Counted from the stretch's first letter, positions 23,510 through 36,900 are shown. The stretch is 64,000 bases of DNA from Istiophorus platypterus (GCA_016859345.1 CM029134.1:27696060-27760059), one strand, 5' to 3'. Program-made: numbers and translations. Notes: generated from the letters alone by a model not told the origin.

Positions 23510-24605
23510 TAAAGCAGTTTGTTTGTTATACATCTGAGCAGCACTGTATTAAAAGAATAAAGGATGCTTGTTTATCAGGCTGTCCCAATAAAACATTAAA
23601 TAGTCTCCAGCTGATTCATACAGCTGCTGCGAGAGTATTGACACGAACCAGAATAAGAGATCATATATCTCCTGTGTTAGCGTCTCTGCATTGGCTGCAT
23701 GTGAACTCTAGAATACAATTTAAAATCCTCCTCCTCACCTACAAAGCCCTTAATGGCCAGACACCATCATATCTTAAATAGCTCATAGTACCTTGTTACC
23801 AGTAGAACATTTCGTTCCCACAATGCGGGACTACTAGTTGTTCCAAGCAGAATGGGAAGCAGAGCTTTCAGTTATCAGGCTCCTTTGCTGTGGAACCATC
23901 TTCCAGTTTGGGTCTGGGAGGCAAACTACCTCTCCATGTTTAAGAGTTGGCTTAAATCCTTCCTCTTTGATATAGCTTATGGTTAGAACTGGCTCAGCAT
24001 TAGCTCGGGCCATTCCCTCATTATAGTGCTATAGGTAAGGACTACCAGGGGACTTCCCATGATGCACTAAGCTTCCCTTTCCACCGCCTCCTCCTTTCCT
24101 CTCTTGTCACTTTCTCCAGGTTTTCTCTGATGCTCCTGAGTCTGGATCCATGGTTGCAGACCATCTACTGCCCCATGAGCCTGATCAACACCCACTGCTT
24201 TAATTATTCTGATTGCTACTGTTACCATTTCATCTAGTCTTATTAGTGATATTATTAGCCCTGTTAGTATAATTATAGTATATTAGTCCGATCATTATGC
24301 TATGCTCTCTCTCCTCCCTCCTGCCCCCTGCCTCTCGCTCTTTTTCTCAATTTCAAACCAGCCGGTCGAGGCAGACCCCCCCCCCAACCCCACCACCATG
24401 AACCAGGATTTGTTCAATGTTTCTACCTGTTAAAAGGGAGTTTTTCATTGCCACTGTCACCAAGTGCTGATCATGGGGGAAATGTTGGGTGTCTGTAAAT
24501 AATAACTATAAAGAGTCTGGTCTAGACCTGCTGTATATGAAAGGTGCCCTGAGATAACTTTTGTTATTATATGGCGCTATATAAATAAAGTTGAATTGAA
24601 GTGAA
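23510..24605 (+). mobile_element. L2-like LINE 3' end, antisense within the microRNA locus
   Basis: The plus strand is open over the reverse-transcriptase C-terminus: PNKTLNSLQLIHTAAARVLT, then RTRIRDHISPVLASLHWLHV, RIQFKILLLTYKALNGQTPS and YLK. It ends at the family 3' tail (TCTAGACCTGCTGTATATGA, then TATAAATAAAGTTGAATTGA at about 24600). It is 5'-truncated, as is usual for LINEs, and lies opposite to the microRNA strand between the putative promoter and mir-143. Confidence 0.85.
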
Positions 24606-27300
24606 TTGTTTTATGTATAATCTGTAATCTGCAAATAAAGTGGATGTCAGTGTAGAGGTTCAGTCTGGGCAGGATTCAGATAGACATTTATTAACATCAA
24701 CACGGGGGGAAAGGAACACAAACATTTTTGCTGGGATGGAATAAACAGGAAATGACTTTAACCCCCAATAGACCTATATAATACCAACTCCCTGTCCTGC
24801 TGCTGCTCTGTCTCACATTGTGTGTGTGTGTCTTTCTATGGTTGTGTGGACTGGGTTTTGGGTTCAGGTTAGAATTAGGTCTAGGGTTAGGGTTGAGGTT
24901 GGTGTAAGGGGCTAAGGAATGTATTATGTCAATGTGTGTCCTCATAACTAATGTAAAGACTAGTATTTGTGTGTGTCTGTCATACTCACCTCTCTCATAC
25001 ATGCTCATCTTTGATATCTGAAACAAAACACATATAATTTGTTAAGAGAGAGACATCTGACACCCTGCATGCACAAAAACACACACGCTGGCTCTTTACT
25101 ACTTCCTTCAAAATGAGAGGGAAACCAAATGGGGTTCATTTACTGCAACACAGTTTCTGTTGCTTTATGCTGCTGTTTCCAGGTCAGGAGATTTTCAGCT
25201 GTTCCTCCACTAAACCTTTTTGTTCTGCTGTGTTTATCTGACAGCTGGAGTCACTAGTTACTGCGATTAGATTCCAACTTTATATTCAAGCAGGTAGAGG
25301 TGTAGTAGAAACAACAGCAAAAGTTGACACAGGAGACAAGGCTTCACATCCCAACTTGTACCAACAGTTAACCTTGTTTCCTTTAACTCTAAAGGATTTA
25401 ACTAACTTTAAGCCCAGACATTATAATTGTCAAAATTTAGCCAGGACATATACACATGGTTCAAAAATGAAAAGAAAAATCTGAATAAATTTTTTAAGTA
25501 GAGATTAGTTCCAAAGAAAATCAGTAATAAATTATTCAGAGTAACCTGACCACTGCTAAATTGCTGAATTTTTCAAATGTAGTTTTCTACTGCTGTGAGT
25601 AGGAATAACTAAATGGCATCGGTCTCCATTGTGTAGTGGTCAAGGCAGAAATTTTAGGGCCAGATATCGACAAACCTGGACTCATCGAACCAAAACTATC
25701 TGACACTACAGGAGGTGGAGAGAAAGTGGACAGCCCTGGTTCAGCTTCTTGGTCCAAAGATTTTCTTAACAAAGCAACAAAATCAAACTAAGCTACTGAA
25801 TTAGCATAGGTCAAATTCAAGTTATAATCAGTGTAAAGATTCAGATCTGAGAATGTAAAAGAACAGAGCTGTGAGCGCAGCACAACCTCTGCTCACTTTG
25901 AACACTAGTGAGGACATACGGTTCATGAGTCTGTCCTCACTTGACCTGTAAACTGATTGATCAGTGTGTCTCTGCAAGCACACACACACACTTCCTTCTC
26001 ATTGGGTTCCTGTAGCCTGATGAGTCCTGTCCTGTGTTATAGGACAGTTGGTAAATGAACCCTACTCACAGTACATAATGCCCTTTGACCTTAACAGACA
26101 ATGCACCTTACAAGTCTCTCATTCAGCCTTTAACACACAAACTCACACACTGATGGTGGCAGAGCTGATTCCCTGAAAGCTGAGATATGTCCTTTCTAAC
26201 AGAAAAATTCTAAAGGTTTGGCCTGTAAAACAATGTTTATTAAGGCTCAGTCACAGAGGTCATAATGGTGTAGGCTTAGGAGGCTCCTCTATGACTGAAT
26301 TCTTTGATGAATCTTTAGAATGCAGATTGGAGAGGGACTAGCAAACACTACAGGAACTATTGATCTCTGATGGACACGTGACACTTTTGCCCCCAAAAAT
26401 CAACTGATTAACTGTGCAATATTTGGAAACATATGACATAACAAAACATCAAGAAAGTTTGATGATGTTGGTGTTGCGTGTTTGGATGGAAAACTTAAAA
26501 CCATCATGCTACTGCTGCTGGAGACTTCATGGAGACACATCTCTAATCTTCCAGGTTTGAGTTTGACTGAAATTTATTTGGAAGACATATGGTTGTATTT
26601 TAATGTGACCGTTCTGGGTCAAAGTCTCATGCGTCTGAGATCGATGAGTGATTTATTTTATTGATTCCTTTAAAGAATAACTTCACCTCCAAAAATCTTG
26701 TCATTGCTGACCTCCAGTGGTTGAACAATTCACCTGGCTGCAGTGAAGCACAGGTTGACCTTAGGACAACGTGACATCAGTGTTTGCTGTGGTTACAGGG
26801 TCAACAGTGCATACTCTGACCATAGCCAGCTATCATCATTGGTAATCCTGGGTGTGGTCAGAAGTGAAACAGGTTGAAACTTTCGATCAGAGAAGGAAGC
26901 AAAACAATGATTTTCAGCCTGTTAATCTTTAAATACTAACTCATATCAAATGTGCATATATTGTTGATGGTTTCAGAAAAAGTAAGGCCCATAAGGTGTT
27001 GAACACTCTTTTGTGATTCTCTCACCCTTGGTGCAGACATTTGGACATCCATCTTTGTTCTTCATCATCTCATCTCAAAAGCAACACCTGATAAAAGAAC
27101 CAGTCGAAAAAAGCTTGTATTTTATACACTTTGTTAAATTAACTGTATAATTACAAGTACATGTGGGCTATTAATGTCCTCTGTGCACCAGCTCAAACTC
27201 AAACACTCGTCCTCTGTATCAGTGAGTTCCTGATACATCAAGGAGAGAGGAGAGACAGAGAGAGAGACATATAAAGATAGAGGCAGGAAGAGAAGCCGGG
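24606..27300. other. non-coding DNA inside the inferred mir-143/145 transcript
   Basis: A GTGTG-rich element with AGGTTAGAATTAGGTCTAGG and GTCCTCATAACTAATGTAAA lies at 24765-24985; it is related to 32165-32345. The rest has no recognisable repeat, no long ORF and no obvious exon of the host transcript. Confidence 0.4.
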
Positions 27301-27304
27301 TGTT

Positions 27305-27365
27305 TTCCAGGAATGCTCTGACTCTGCTCAGCTGGAAACTCCCAGTCGGCCCATATAAGGCTTGA
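27305..27365 (-). promoter_or_regulatory. CArG (SRF) box with E-box and TEAD-like site, putative mir-143/145 promoter/enhancer
   Basis: A perfect CArG box, CCATATAAGG, lies at 27351-27360 (CCTTATATGG on the minus strand). Within 45 bp are an E-box CAGCTG (27329-27334) and a TEAD/M-CAT-like GGAATG (27310-27315). It lies about 4.2 kb upstream of mir-143. The mammalian cluster is known to be driven by SRF/myocardin through a CArG element several kb upstream. A second, imperfect CArG-like site (CCTTTTAAGA on the minus strand) is near 27532-27543. The assignment to this locus is inferred from position and motif. Confidence 0.65.
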
Positions 27366-29150
27366 GCCAGCCTTTAATTTTGGGGATCATGGAAAATGGG
27401 ATCATTGCTTTGGATAAACATTCACTCTTCCAGTCTGTGATCGCTCCCACTGATAGTCTGGTACACCCCCCCCCCCCCCCACTTCCAGCTCACCACATAC
27501 ATTCCCTTTTCTAGTCACAGTAGGGAGACTCTCTTAAAAGGCAGCAGAGGGAGAGGACGCCTTTATCTCACTCAGTCTGTCTCCGTCTGCTCTGGGCTCA
27601 ACAAGTCCATATTAAGAAGAAAGACCTGTTCTCTCTCTCTCTCATGCAATCGCACACACAGACACACACGAAAAGCTACAGTCCTACAGTAGATCATGTC
27701 TCTAGGTCTATCTTTCTGTATCTTAGATTCACATCACAGGCAGCATCCCTCCTTTCTTCTTCACTACACATTATTGTCATCATGTCATGTGCATTCTGGC
27801 CACCTGAGAATTTTTAATGTGCAAAGGTATGTGTGAGTGTGTGTGAGAGACGAGAGAACTGATTATAGTCCTATGTGTGTGTTTTGGGTACCTAACAACA
27901 CTTCTAAAACTCACTGACAAACACAATGTGTCTTGTTGAGTTACAGACTGGATCTACTGATGAACAGCTGTTTAACCAGACATTCAACAACTCTTTGCAA
28001 CTCTCCAGCTATGGTATGTTGGTAGATAGACCCTCTCAGCTCACTCTAGGAAAGAAAGCAAAAAGGTGAAACTCCTGAAATTGTGAACTCGTCCTTTAAA
28101 TCTTAAATTAAGAAGGAGCTCTGTTATTTTGTACTGTACACTAAGGGAAATTCACTGGATTTAAAATGTGACATTTTCAGGTTAATGGGTGCTGGTATAA
28201 TCTTTTCTGGAGCAATGACTAGCCTATAAATTGCATTCTGCTCCTTCTCTGAAAACTTGTTCTGGTGACTTTCATATTTGAGTTCTACAGCCTGTACATG
28301 GACAAATGCATATACAGAGGAATCAGTCTGTGAGGAATCAGTCAATACACTCTCATTCTTTGGCCATAGAACTATTAGTTTAATTTGAAAATCTGATCAC
28401 ATTTCCACATTTCTTGATGGCAGAAAAGTTCACTTATTAAATCCTTTTCAGAGACAGAATCCTGGGTTTGTTCAGAGATTCCTTAGCGGAGACTGGCCCA
28501 GGACAAAACCATGGATTTAACATATCAGAGCAGCCGATGAGCTACTGTAGTTCTTTTAGTTCTTTAGATAATGTGAAGATGACCAAAACAACAGTGATTG
28601 ATCATCATATATAGGCTCCAACTCCAACATGACCTGATCAGTTTCAGTCACCAGGGTTTGAAGTTCACACCCATTGGCATAGATAGCCCGCCAACAACTA
28701 GTATTTTGTTGGTATACTAGCAGAGCAACACAGGCACACCAGTGGTGTAGATACAGTGAAGATAATTTGAATAGACTATGTCATGCTCACAACTTTTTGC
28801 TATGGCAATCCTACGCAGAAGTATAAACCATCCTTTTAGACAAGAAAGCACTTTGGTTAAGGTTTGGGTGTGTGTTTTAAGTCACTTCAAAGTTTTTCTG
28901 AATTAAACCATACCACCTTACCTTAACCAAAATACTGTGAGAGTCTAAAAAGAACAATTAAAAAGTTTAATAATGCTGGAGTCACTACAAGTGGATATTG
29001 TACTGGAAGATCTAATATTTTCATGGAAAACAAATACATTTTACGGATACCTTCCTATATCTACAGCTTGCCAAATAGATAAATTAACAACATATCCTAA
29101 ATATCTTAATTAAAAAAATGAATCCTCTCACAATTACATTTTATACGAAA
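27366..29150. other. non-coding DNA upstream of the mir-143/145 control site
   Basis: A poly-C run lies at 27466-27480. The less AT-rich segment 27500-27640, with AAAAGGCAGCAGAGGGAGAG, may be part of the upstream control region. No gene was seen. The minus-strand frame at 28124-28345 has no recognisable motif. Confidence 0.4.
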
Positions 29151-29152
29151 CA

Positions 29153-29300
29153 TACAGTTAGGTTCATAAGTATTTGGACAGTGACACAATTTTGCAATTT
29201 TGCCTCTGTACACAACTACAAAAGATTTGAAACAAACAAATAAAACTAACCAATCAGACAGATACTAATGAACCTTCCCTATATTTGCTGTTGCACTGTA
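29153..29300 (+). mobile_element. solo terminal repeat of a Tc1/mariner family
   Basis: TACAGTTAGGTTCATAAGTA, then TTTGGACAGTGACACAATTT and GCCTCTGTACACAACTAC, match the left end of the complete element at 42712-43799. The rest of the element is missing. Confidence 0.7.
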
Positions 29301-29464
29301 GGTGTGTAGAAACTGAATTTTTAGGAGACAGCTCTCCATCAGATTACACTGAAGACACTGCAAAATTACACTAAAGATGTCCTGACCAAGTTTCCAAATG
29401 TGATGAGTTAAGAGTCTTACTGTGATGAACATGACTGTAAATTAAAACGATATTTGTAACAGTC

Positions 29465-30165
29465 TGCTGCATCTGATTCTAAGAGGAAAGAAATGAAAAT
29501 AGAGAAGACAAACCACAGCTGATTTACATTTTAACCGAGCATCTATCCAGGTGACAATGCTTATTAGTGTCTGGCCATGTGTTTACTGTAAGAGAGGAAA
29601 TCTTTGGAATGAGTTTTTCTCTCAGTTAACATAGACCCTGATAGATAATATGACAATAAGAGGCCTTATAGAGGGTCTTCACCCCCACAGAGTAACTCTT
29701 CTCCTCATGGAAGTGGAGAGTTTATGATCAGATGTTCCTCTCACACATTGAATTTTGGATGTCCCGAGTCATCAAAAAGCTGTGGTGCTGTGTGATGAAG
29801 ATGGGAACTTGTGGCCAAATGAGACAATATTTCTCTATCTGTATCTGTGGATATCCTATAGATGTGTTGCATTACTGGCATTAGTTAAGGAAAATCAGCC
29901 CTACTGAAGCATATTGCAGTATTACAGCATTTATGCAAAATTAAATTAAAATAAATCAAAGCTGCTGTATTTGTGTGTTTTAGGTCAGTGTGTTCTGACT
30001 GACAAAGTTTTCCCATTGGTAGATTCTGGTCCCAGCATTGATCCTGAGATGTGGATCAAGTGTTTTGTACATTACATGTTGGTAAAGAGACGTATGTAGA
30101 CTTTAAAAAAGAGAACTCAGGATATAGAAATGTGGGGTAGCAGTTATAAAAAACTGTAAACCCCC
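29465..30165 (+). repeat. dispersed repeat containing exon-like module, copy C
   Basis: The first half (29480-29830) is closely similar to 40757-41115; both contain GAAAGAAATGAAAATAGAGA and GGAAATCTTTGGAATGAG. The second half ends with the exon-like module (29984-30155) after TTTTAG, reading QCVLTDKVFPLVDSGPSIDP. The module is then broken by deletions. No complete reading frame is present. Confidence 0.55.
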
Positions 30166-30440
30166 TTTGTGTTGCTTACTTTAGCAACTCCTAGTGGTAG
30201 GACCAAAAAAGGCTGATGGGTCAACTGCAGCAACTCAATACTCAAGACACATAAAGTCACTATATGATGATTCCATTTTTTAAATTCATGTATTAAAAGT
30301 CCAAACATTTCAACAGTTTGTATATCATTTGATTTAAAATAAAGCTTGCGTTAATCAGAAGATTAACTCTTAGTGATGGAAAATTGTGACACAATGCGAA
30401 CAAGCTTCATTTTCTATCTACAGACCACCGGCCCTGAGTG

Positions 30441-30497
<57 letters not shown>

Positions 30498-32487
30498 ATG
30501 TGTGTGTGTGTGTGTGTGTGTGTGTTTGAGTGTGCATGTGTGTGTTTAGACAGGCTGTGATAACAGTCAGAGCCATCTCTCCTATTGAGCCAAACATTAC
30601 CTAATATGGTCTTCTTTCTCTTTCCCCTTGGCTCCGTAAATCGCACACAGGAAGCCCTCTCTCCATCTTGCCCCATCTATCTGTCACACTATGTCTCTCT
30701 AGCACTCAAATGCACTCAAACACTCACACACATACACACACATAGCTAAGTGATGCCTATGTAATGTTCTATTTTTTGTTTTTTGTTTTTTAAAGTAAAG
30801 CTCCAGGACAACCTCAACACGGTCACAAAAAAGTTAAGTCCAGTCAGATTTATTGATGCAGTTAGAAGAGGTGGTGTCAGAGTTTGGTCCAAGAACATGA
30901 AAAAGATCTAAGCAGAAACAGACCAGTACAGCACTGTAAATGTGGGTCTTTCAATCAGCTACCAAAAATGGCAATGTTGAACTGAGCAGTGAGTCAAACA
31001 CTGGAGCCTAATCAGAGCAGCTAGAACAAGAGCCTGGTGGTGGGGCAGAGAAGAACATTAGGGTTGTTATGAGGTGGGTGCTGTGGTTCCCAACTTGGAG
31101 GTTGGGGCCCCCTAAGGAGTCTTACAGTAAGAAAACTCTGAGGAGTCATAAGATGATGAAGAAGAATATATAATTCTGCGGAAGAAAGGGAACAATGTCT
31201 TTCTGGTTTTCACTAACAGCTCGCCACTCATTTCACTATGACAATAACCTGTAATGACGGGTCACGGATAGACATCGCTTCGTTTTAAGGGACAACAAGC
31301 CAAAATGGTTCAACCGTTGGCTTGGGGTTTTACAGGGGTCTACAGGGTGTTAGACCTGCCATCATTATGACTGCTGTTGACAACATGAAATCCTGGACAT
31401 ATAGTGAACTGAAATACAAGACAACACAAAACCTAGATTTTTAGAGTGTAGAAAGCCTGTGGAGTGGAAATCAAAGTCTAGGCAGGTCTTTCAACATCAT
31501 CAGTTTCAGAGGTATGCCCCCCTTTCCCCCTCCTCCTTCTCCCATGTGAAATTGACCTTGGGAATCATGGTCTCCTGCTCCCAGAGGAGGACTAGTGGGA
31601 GTGTATGTGTAGGGGGTTATGTGAAAGTCCTCCTAACCCAGTGCCCTTAAGACTTTTGACTGCTCAGTAAATAAATACAGCATTTCCTCCTCTCCTCCCG
31701 CTGTCCACTTTCTCATGGTTATCCCAGTCATGAGCAGGACAGCAGCTCCTGGCTGCTGAGGGATACAACACATGTTTTACGGACTCAACTTTGGGAACAG
31801 GAACCTCAGTCTGACAATTTAATGTATTATCATTAACCATCACCACATCAGACAGCCTGTCAGTACATGCAGTCATGACTTAACTGAGGAGCAAATTTTG
31901 GAGGAAATTAAGATCCAAGGGCATAGCAAGCAACAGCCACACTGTACGATCAGCAACAAACATAAACCAAGTCTCTATGGATGAAAGCTCATGAGAAAAC
32001 ACTGGCTGGTCTCCACTGGTTTAGAACCATGATTTATAGAACAGTCAAATGTTTTCAGCAGAAGACAGAGGAAAAATTACAAAAATGCATTGTTGCACCA
32101 TTCTGGCCTTCCAGTCCTGTTCAAATAAACTAAATACTGCATTCTTTGTAAAGAGCAGTTTCAGTTTCAGACCAGCATGGTGAGGACATGTCTACATTGT
32201 GAGGACTTTTTGTCCAGCCCTCACCACTTCAAATGTCTGTTTTAAGATTCAGACCTTGTTTCAAGGTTCAGGTTAGAATCAGGATTACATTGGGGGCTAG
32301 GGAATGTATTACGTAGGCAAAGGTCCTCACAAGTATAAAAAGACAAACATGTTTGGTTGATACTCTTACCTGGATTGTTTCCTTGTTTCCTCCACAGCTC
32401 CTAATTCTCTTTCGTGTGTGCGGGAGCATGAATATACAGGCTGAGCTCTGAGGGAACAGACATGGGTTAATTATGTATGTGTATGTA

Positions 32488-32529
<42 letters not shown>

Positions 32530-33010
32530 CAAGGTTCTTTTTTGAATGCCTGCTGCACATCGATCATGTTGTCCCGGGTTTACATTTGGCCCCAGTCATT
32601 GATGCTGGGACGCTGATGCTGATGAAGAGATGAGACACTGTGTGAGGGTGATATCAAGAGGGTTTCACATCAAATCATTCCTCTGTTTTTACCATTTAAG
32701 GACAGTACCACACCCACCTTGCCCCACCTGCCCCAAGGATGCAGGCACAAATTAGATTTTTTTTCCCTCCAAGTGAGATAAATTGGGAAACTCTAAACCA
32801 GCAGCCAACCTTTTTGACCTCTGCCACCGTAAAATTACGGTCTAGCGGGACCTCTTGTCATAGGTTGGATTTACATTACATTTACTAGCAAAAATGCAAA
32901 GCTTAGAACCAAAAAAACATTCTGTGTATCAAAAATATATCCTCTCTACTTCCTCATCCTTTTAATCATCTCATGACCCCTTAGGCCTATCTTTCAACCC
33001 ATCACTGAAC
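30166..33010. other. non-coding DNA with microsatellites and small repeats
   Basis: (GT)n runs lie at 30446-30524 and 32491-32526. Repeats with 'gttcccaacttgg' and 'ccaacctttttgac' cores are near 31083 and 32808. A GTGAGGAC-rich element (32165-32345) is related to 24765-24985. No gene was recognised. Confidence 0.5.
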
Positions 33011-34774
33011 TACTGTGCTGAATATCTATGAATGAGGTTGTTTTTGTTGGTGTATGTGAACATTTAAAAATGACATTTTGGTGTCATTCTAAAATGGGTA
33101 TTAAAGTGAAAGTTAGAGTTATAGTTAAAGTCCTGGTACATGGTCAGTTAACACTAACACACCTTAGAGCAATCAGGAGAAAGAGCACAGTGATTCTCTT
33201 CAAACCTTTACTATCTTACCCACATACTCTGCATGATAAAAAATGACTCTGGGTATTTTATAAAGTATACCATAGCGTTTTAGATTTCTGAATGTATTTT
33301 TCTGTCCCTCAACTTTTCTTTGGGCTTGCACTAAATACTCTATGGACTGGCCTGAGTTAGGTCAGCCATCTCAACTCCCCTACACACTGCTTGATAACAG
33401 ATATCTTACACGACCACTGCATATCACACTGTCCAAGATGGATTTGATAGAACAAAACTTGGATGCCAGGTTGGGCAATGAATGTCTGCTGAATTGTGTT
33501 ATTATGAAAAAAAACAACCCGAAAAAAAATACGAGATGGTTAATTAAGTGATATCATCTATTTGAAAATGCATCAAAGATTTTTTTTTCAAAAATTGTGT
33601 GTAGCATAGGTATCTCTAAATCATTCAGGTATGAACATGCATCTCGCCATCATTTCATGCTGTACTTCGATTGGCTGATTTATACACCTGGGCTGTAGCG
33701 GAGGTCGTTGAGACAATTGTTAGAGTTTACGCAGATTTTCTGACACTTTCCAAACCTCTACTTTAGTTTTCATCATTTATGTCTCGCGGTATGTTCTTGA
33801 ACCACTGTTCTGGACTGACATTGAAAGATTGAGCTATCTTGTCTGACACATCATGTGGAGAACCTTCAGTGGACATCAAGTCTTTGAAATATGATTAAGT
33901 GACATGGTAATGCTGGTTGCAATACTGACTTTTACTTACTTTGACAACATTAAAACAAATTCAAAATGAAATAAAAAAAAACAGGGTAAAGATTTGAAAA
34001 ATTACAGGTGGTGATAATGTTTACACGACTTATAGTAGAAGCATTGAAATTTTCAAATACACTGGTATATTCATTTAAAAGTGATCTCTGTGATCGTACC
34101 TTATTATGCTCTCTGCCTCAGTTCAACTGAGGTGCTGCTGGACCAACTGAGTTTCCATCGCCTGTCTTCTCCCGTGGCTGTTCATTTGGTTTTCCTGCTG
34201 CTCTTCAACTTGTCTGTCCACTGTAAAGACTGCTTTTACAAAAGTGTTGCTAGTGATGAGATGGGGAGCATCCTACTAAAGTTCTCTAAAACTTCCTTGA
34301 CAGGATTTAAACTATTTTCACAGTCAGCTGAATTTCGAAACAGACTATGATGGTGTTGTTCATCAGTGTGGGACACCGTCTGCTCTTTGTGTGTGTCTCT
34401 CTTATGAAGCAGATGGACTGCCAAGCCATGCATTCCTCTGTTACCTTGTATGGTCACTGGGGGGAGGGCCTTACACCAGGGAATGCCCCCTCTAGAAATG
34501 ACTGATTGGCTGATGTCAGAGGAACCAAGATGCCTCAACTAGTGATCTGTGGAGTCTGTCTGGGAAAGATGGAGGGACAGGAGAGACAGAGGAATAAATA
34601 AAGAGGAGGAGAGAATGAGAAACCAGAACAAGCAAAAGAGGGAGGGAAGGGGCAAGAGTTAGGAGTGGAAGAGAAGAAGTGAAAAGAAAAGGGGATGGAG
34701 AGAAAGAGAAGAGAGGAGAGAAGAGGAAAAAAGAGAATGGAGGAAAGAGTGAATATAGAAAGGGAAAAAAGGAG

Positions 34775-34809
<35 letters not shown>

Positions 34810-35690
34810 GGGTGGTATATTTTCCTCAACAGATTAAAAAAAGTGTTTGACAATTTTCATATTTCTTCTAAATTTGGGCTTTTCTGCATCAGCCAGCTGA
34901 CTGGACGGCAAACTGAAATACCATGTGGAAGCCATTACACTGCTTACTGCTAGTTGGGGGACTGTGGAGAGAGTGAGAGGAGGAGATAGATGGAGAGAGA
35001 GGGAAGAAGAGGGAGGGCAAGAGGGAAAAAGAATGGGGCAGAGAAAGTGGGAGAGAGGGAGAAAAAGAGGGAAAGAGAGCGGGAGTGAGGGAGGGAAGGG
35101 GAGGGAAGGAGAGGTACAGAGATAGAGAGAGAGAGATGAAAGTGAAGTTAGATTTCAAATTGTAATAACTTCACCTGAAATCACTGATCCAATTCATGCA
35201 TTTCTTTGTACAGTTTATACCAACCAAATAAACATGGCTGTGATCTGATCATAAATCAGCCAGTAAAGCAGCTCTCAGTAAGAACAACTCTGCATCTAAA
35301 TAGAGAATGAAAAGAAGAGGATGGTACTACAAAAATGAAGACAATAGCCGAACCTAAAACACAGAGACCTTAGACAAAATGATGTTGAAAGACAGAGCAT
35401 ATGCAAAAAAAAAACAACAACAACATCATGATCATAAACTGACAAGTCCATTGATCAAAATCAGTTCTGCAACAAATAGAACAAGTTTTAAAAACAGAAG
35501 ACAACCTGGTCCTACAAACAGTCTCAATCATGAACAGAAACAAATTCATGAAAAAATGATCCTTGAATCAACACTCAAAACAATCAGAACCCCCTTGATT
35601 ACTGAATTACAATAACAGATTTATAAAAAGGCATTTAAAAACACCTCAATAAATCACTACACCAAAAAAAACCCCTGAATTTAAGAAGAA
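33011..35690. other. non-coding DNA with long purine-rich tracts
   Basis: A plus-strand purine-rich tract spans about 34565-34775 and ends in a (GT)n run (34777-34808). A second lies at 34965-35140. The 89-codon frame at 34081-34350 and the frames in the GA tract show no protein features I can support. Confidence 0.5.
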
Positions 35691-36900
35691 TTTTGATTCT
35701 ACTTTTCAAGAGCAATTATAGTCTTGGTTAAAATTATTGTCTCCCAGAATTTGAATTATATAATATAGAATATACTCAGAAATAAATGCAAAATTAACCC
35801 ATTTTTTATAATCAAAATATTTTAATAAAATGTCCAATGTTACTCAACAAAATAAAAAAAACAAAACTTGCTTGACATTGAACTAATATAAAAATCAAAA
35901 CACTGATGCACTGCATTCCCAAAGAGCTCTTCTATGGTAGCAGATAGCTAGTGCTAGTTTATCAATTTCTTTAACAGGTAAACTAGATACCTAAGTCAAC
36001 TACAACAGTTAGCTAACAAACAGCTGCAAACCGTGCAACCTCTACAGCTGTGATTTCAATTACTATATTAACTAGCTTCGACCTTCTAACACAGTCCCTT
36101 TTATAACCATTTAACACAGCCTTATGTAGGCAAATACCGACTAAGATGCAAAACAGCTGACAGTTATAATAAACAAGTATTGTTAGCAAAAAGCTGTTTG
36201 TTTTTTAAAGGATATGGTGATTGATAATAGTAGTAATTCCTTCATAAAGGGGGTGATTGTTTCCAGTTTCTTTTTCACAATGGTGAAGACAAGAGGGAGC
36301 TATCTGAGCATCAGAAGTGTTTATTATCAAAATACATAACTCCAGATGATACAACTCAATTGCTAAAGATCCTAAAATCCCTGTTTAAAAAATCTGTAAT
36401 AGTATCAAGAAGTTTCAGTCACAAAACTGTTGAGATGCTTCCAGGACATGGTGCTAGAAAGAAACACAATGAGAGAAGTCTGCAAATGTGCAAAACACCA
36501 TGCAAGAGATCTAAAATGCTTCAGTTTGATGTGGAGCAAGCTGAAGTGGTGGTTACAGCCTGCACCAAATGCTGCACACTAAACGAAGTTGGGCTCCATG
36601 AGCAAAGGCCAAGGAGATGCCACTATTGAAATAAAGGCACAAAAAGGCAAACTAATGTTTCCAAAAACTTTTTTGGGGGATAATGTTCTACGGACAGTTG
36701 ATACCATAGCAGAAATCTGCCATGGAAAAAAAGGACTCCAGCACACTTATAAGAGCTTGAACCAATAGCAGTAGAAGAGCAGCAGAAACTACCAACAGAC
36801 AGGTACAAGAAGCTTCTAGATTGCTAGGACAAACGTTTAGAGGTTGTCATTGTCTCCAAGGGTTCTGAAGCCAAATAGCCAAATGAAGGAAAAAATGATT
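35691..36900 (+). mobile_element. Tc1-like element, degraded
   Basis: The plus strand has GTGATTGTTTCCAGTTTCTT (near 36251), then broken frames: SLFKKSVIVSRSFSHKTVEM and LPGHGARKKHNERSLQMCKT, which is the HTH and linker of a Tc1 transposase. A partner copy on the minus strand is at 58460-59075, with the corresponding KTFWSHKTVKRLPGHSTNKK. The catalytic part is heavily decayed. Confidence 0.75.

Larger units (their letters stand above)
21805..27350 (-). ncRNA. inferred mir-143/145 primary transcript (Carmn-like), ends not determined
   Basis: Both hairpins lie on the minus strand 1.2 kb apart, and the only strong smooth-muscle-type control site seen is at 27351-27360, upstream of both. A single long non-coding primary transcript of at least 5.5 kb is the simplest reading. 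I could not identify exons, and there is no long ORF on the minus strand in this interval. A plus-strand LINE (23510-24605) is embedded in it. Confidence 0.4.

Noticed and set aside
23458..23781. 107-codon plus-strand frame as a gene
   Set aside because: It is the reverse-transcriptase end of a 5'-truncated LINE, with the start lying in a CA repeat.
30407..30676. 89-codon minus-strand frame rich in His/Thr
   Set aside because: It is a translation of the long GT/CA microsatellite.
34889..35158. Ser/Leu/Pro-rich frame resembling a signal peptide protein
   Set aside because: It is the pyrimidine strand of a GA-rich tract, where low complexity keeps frames open by chance.
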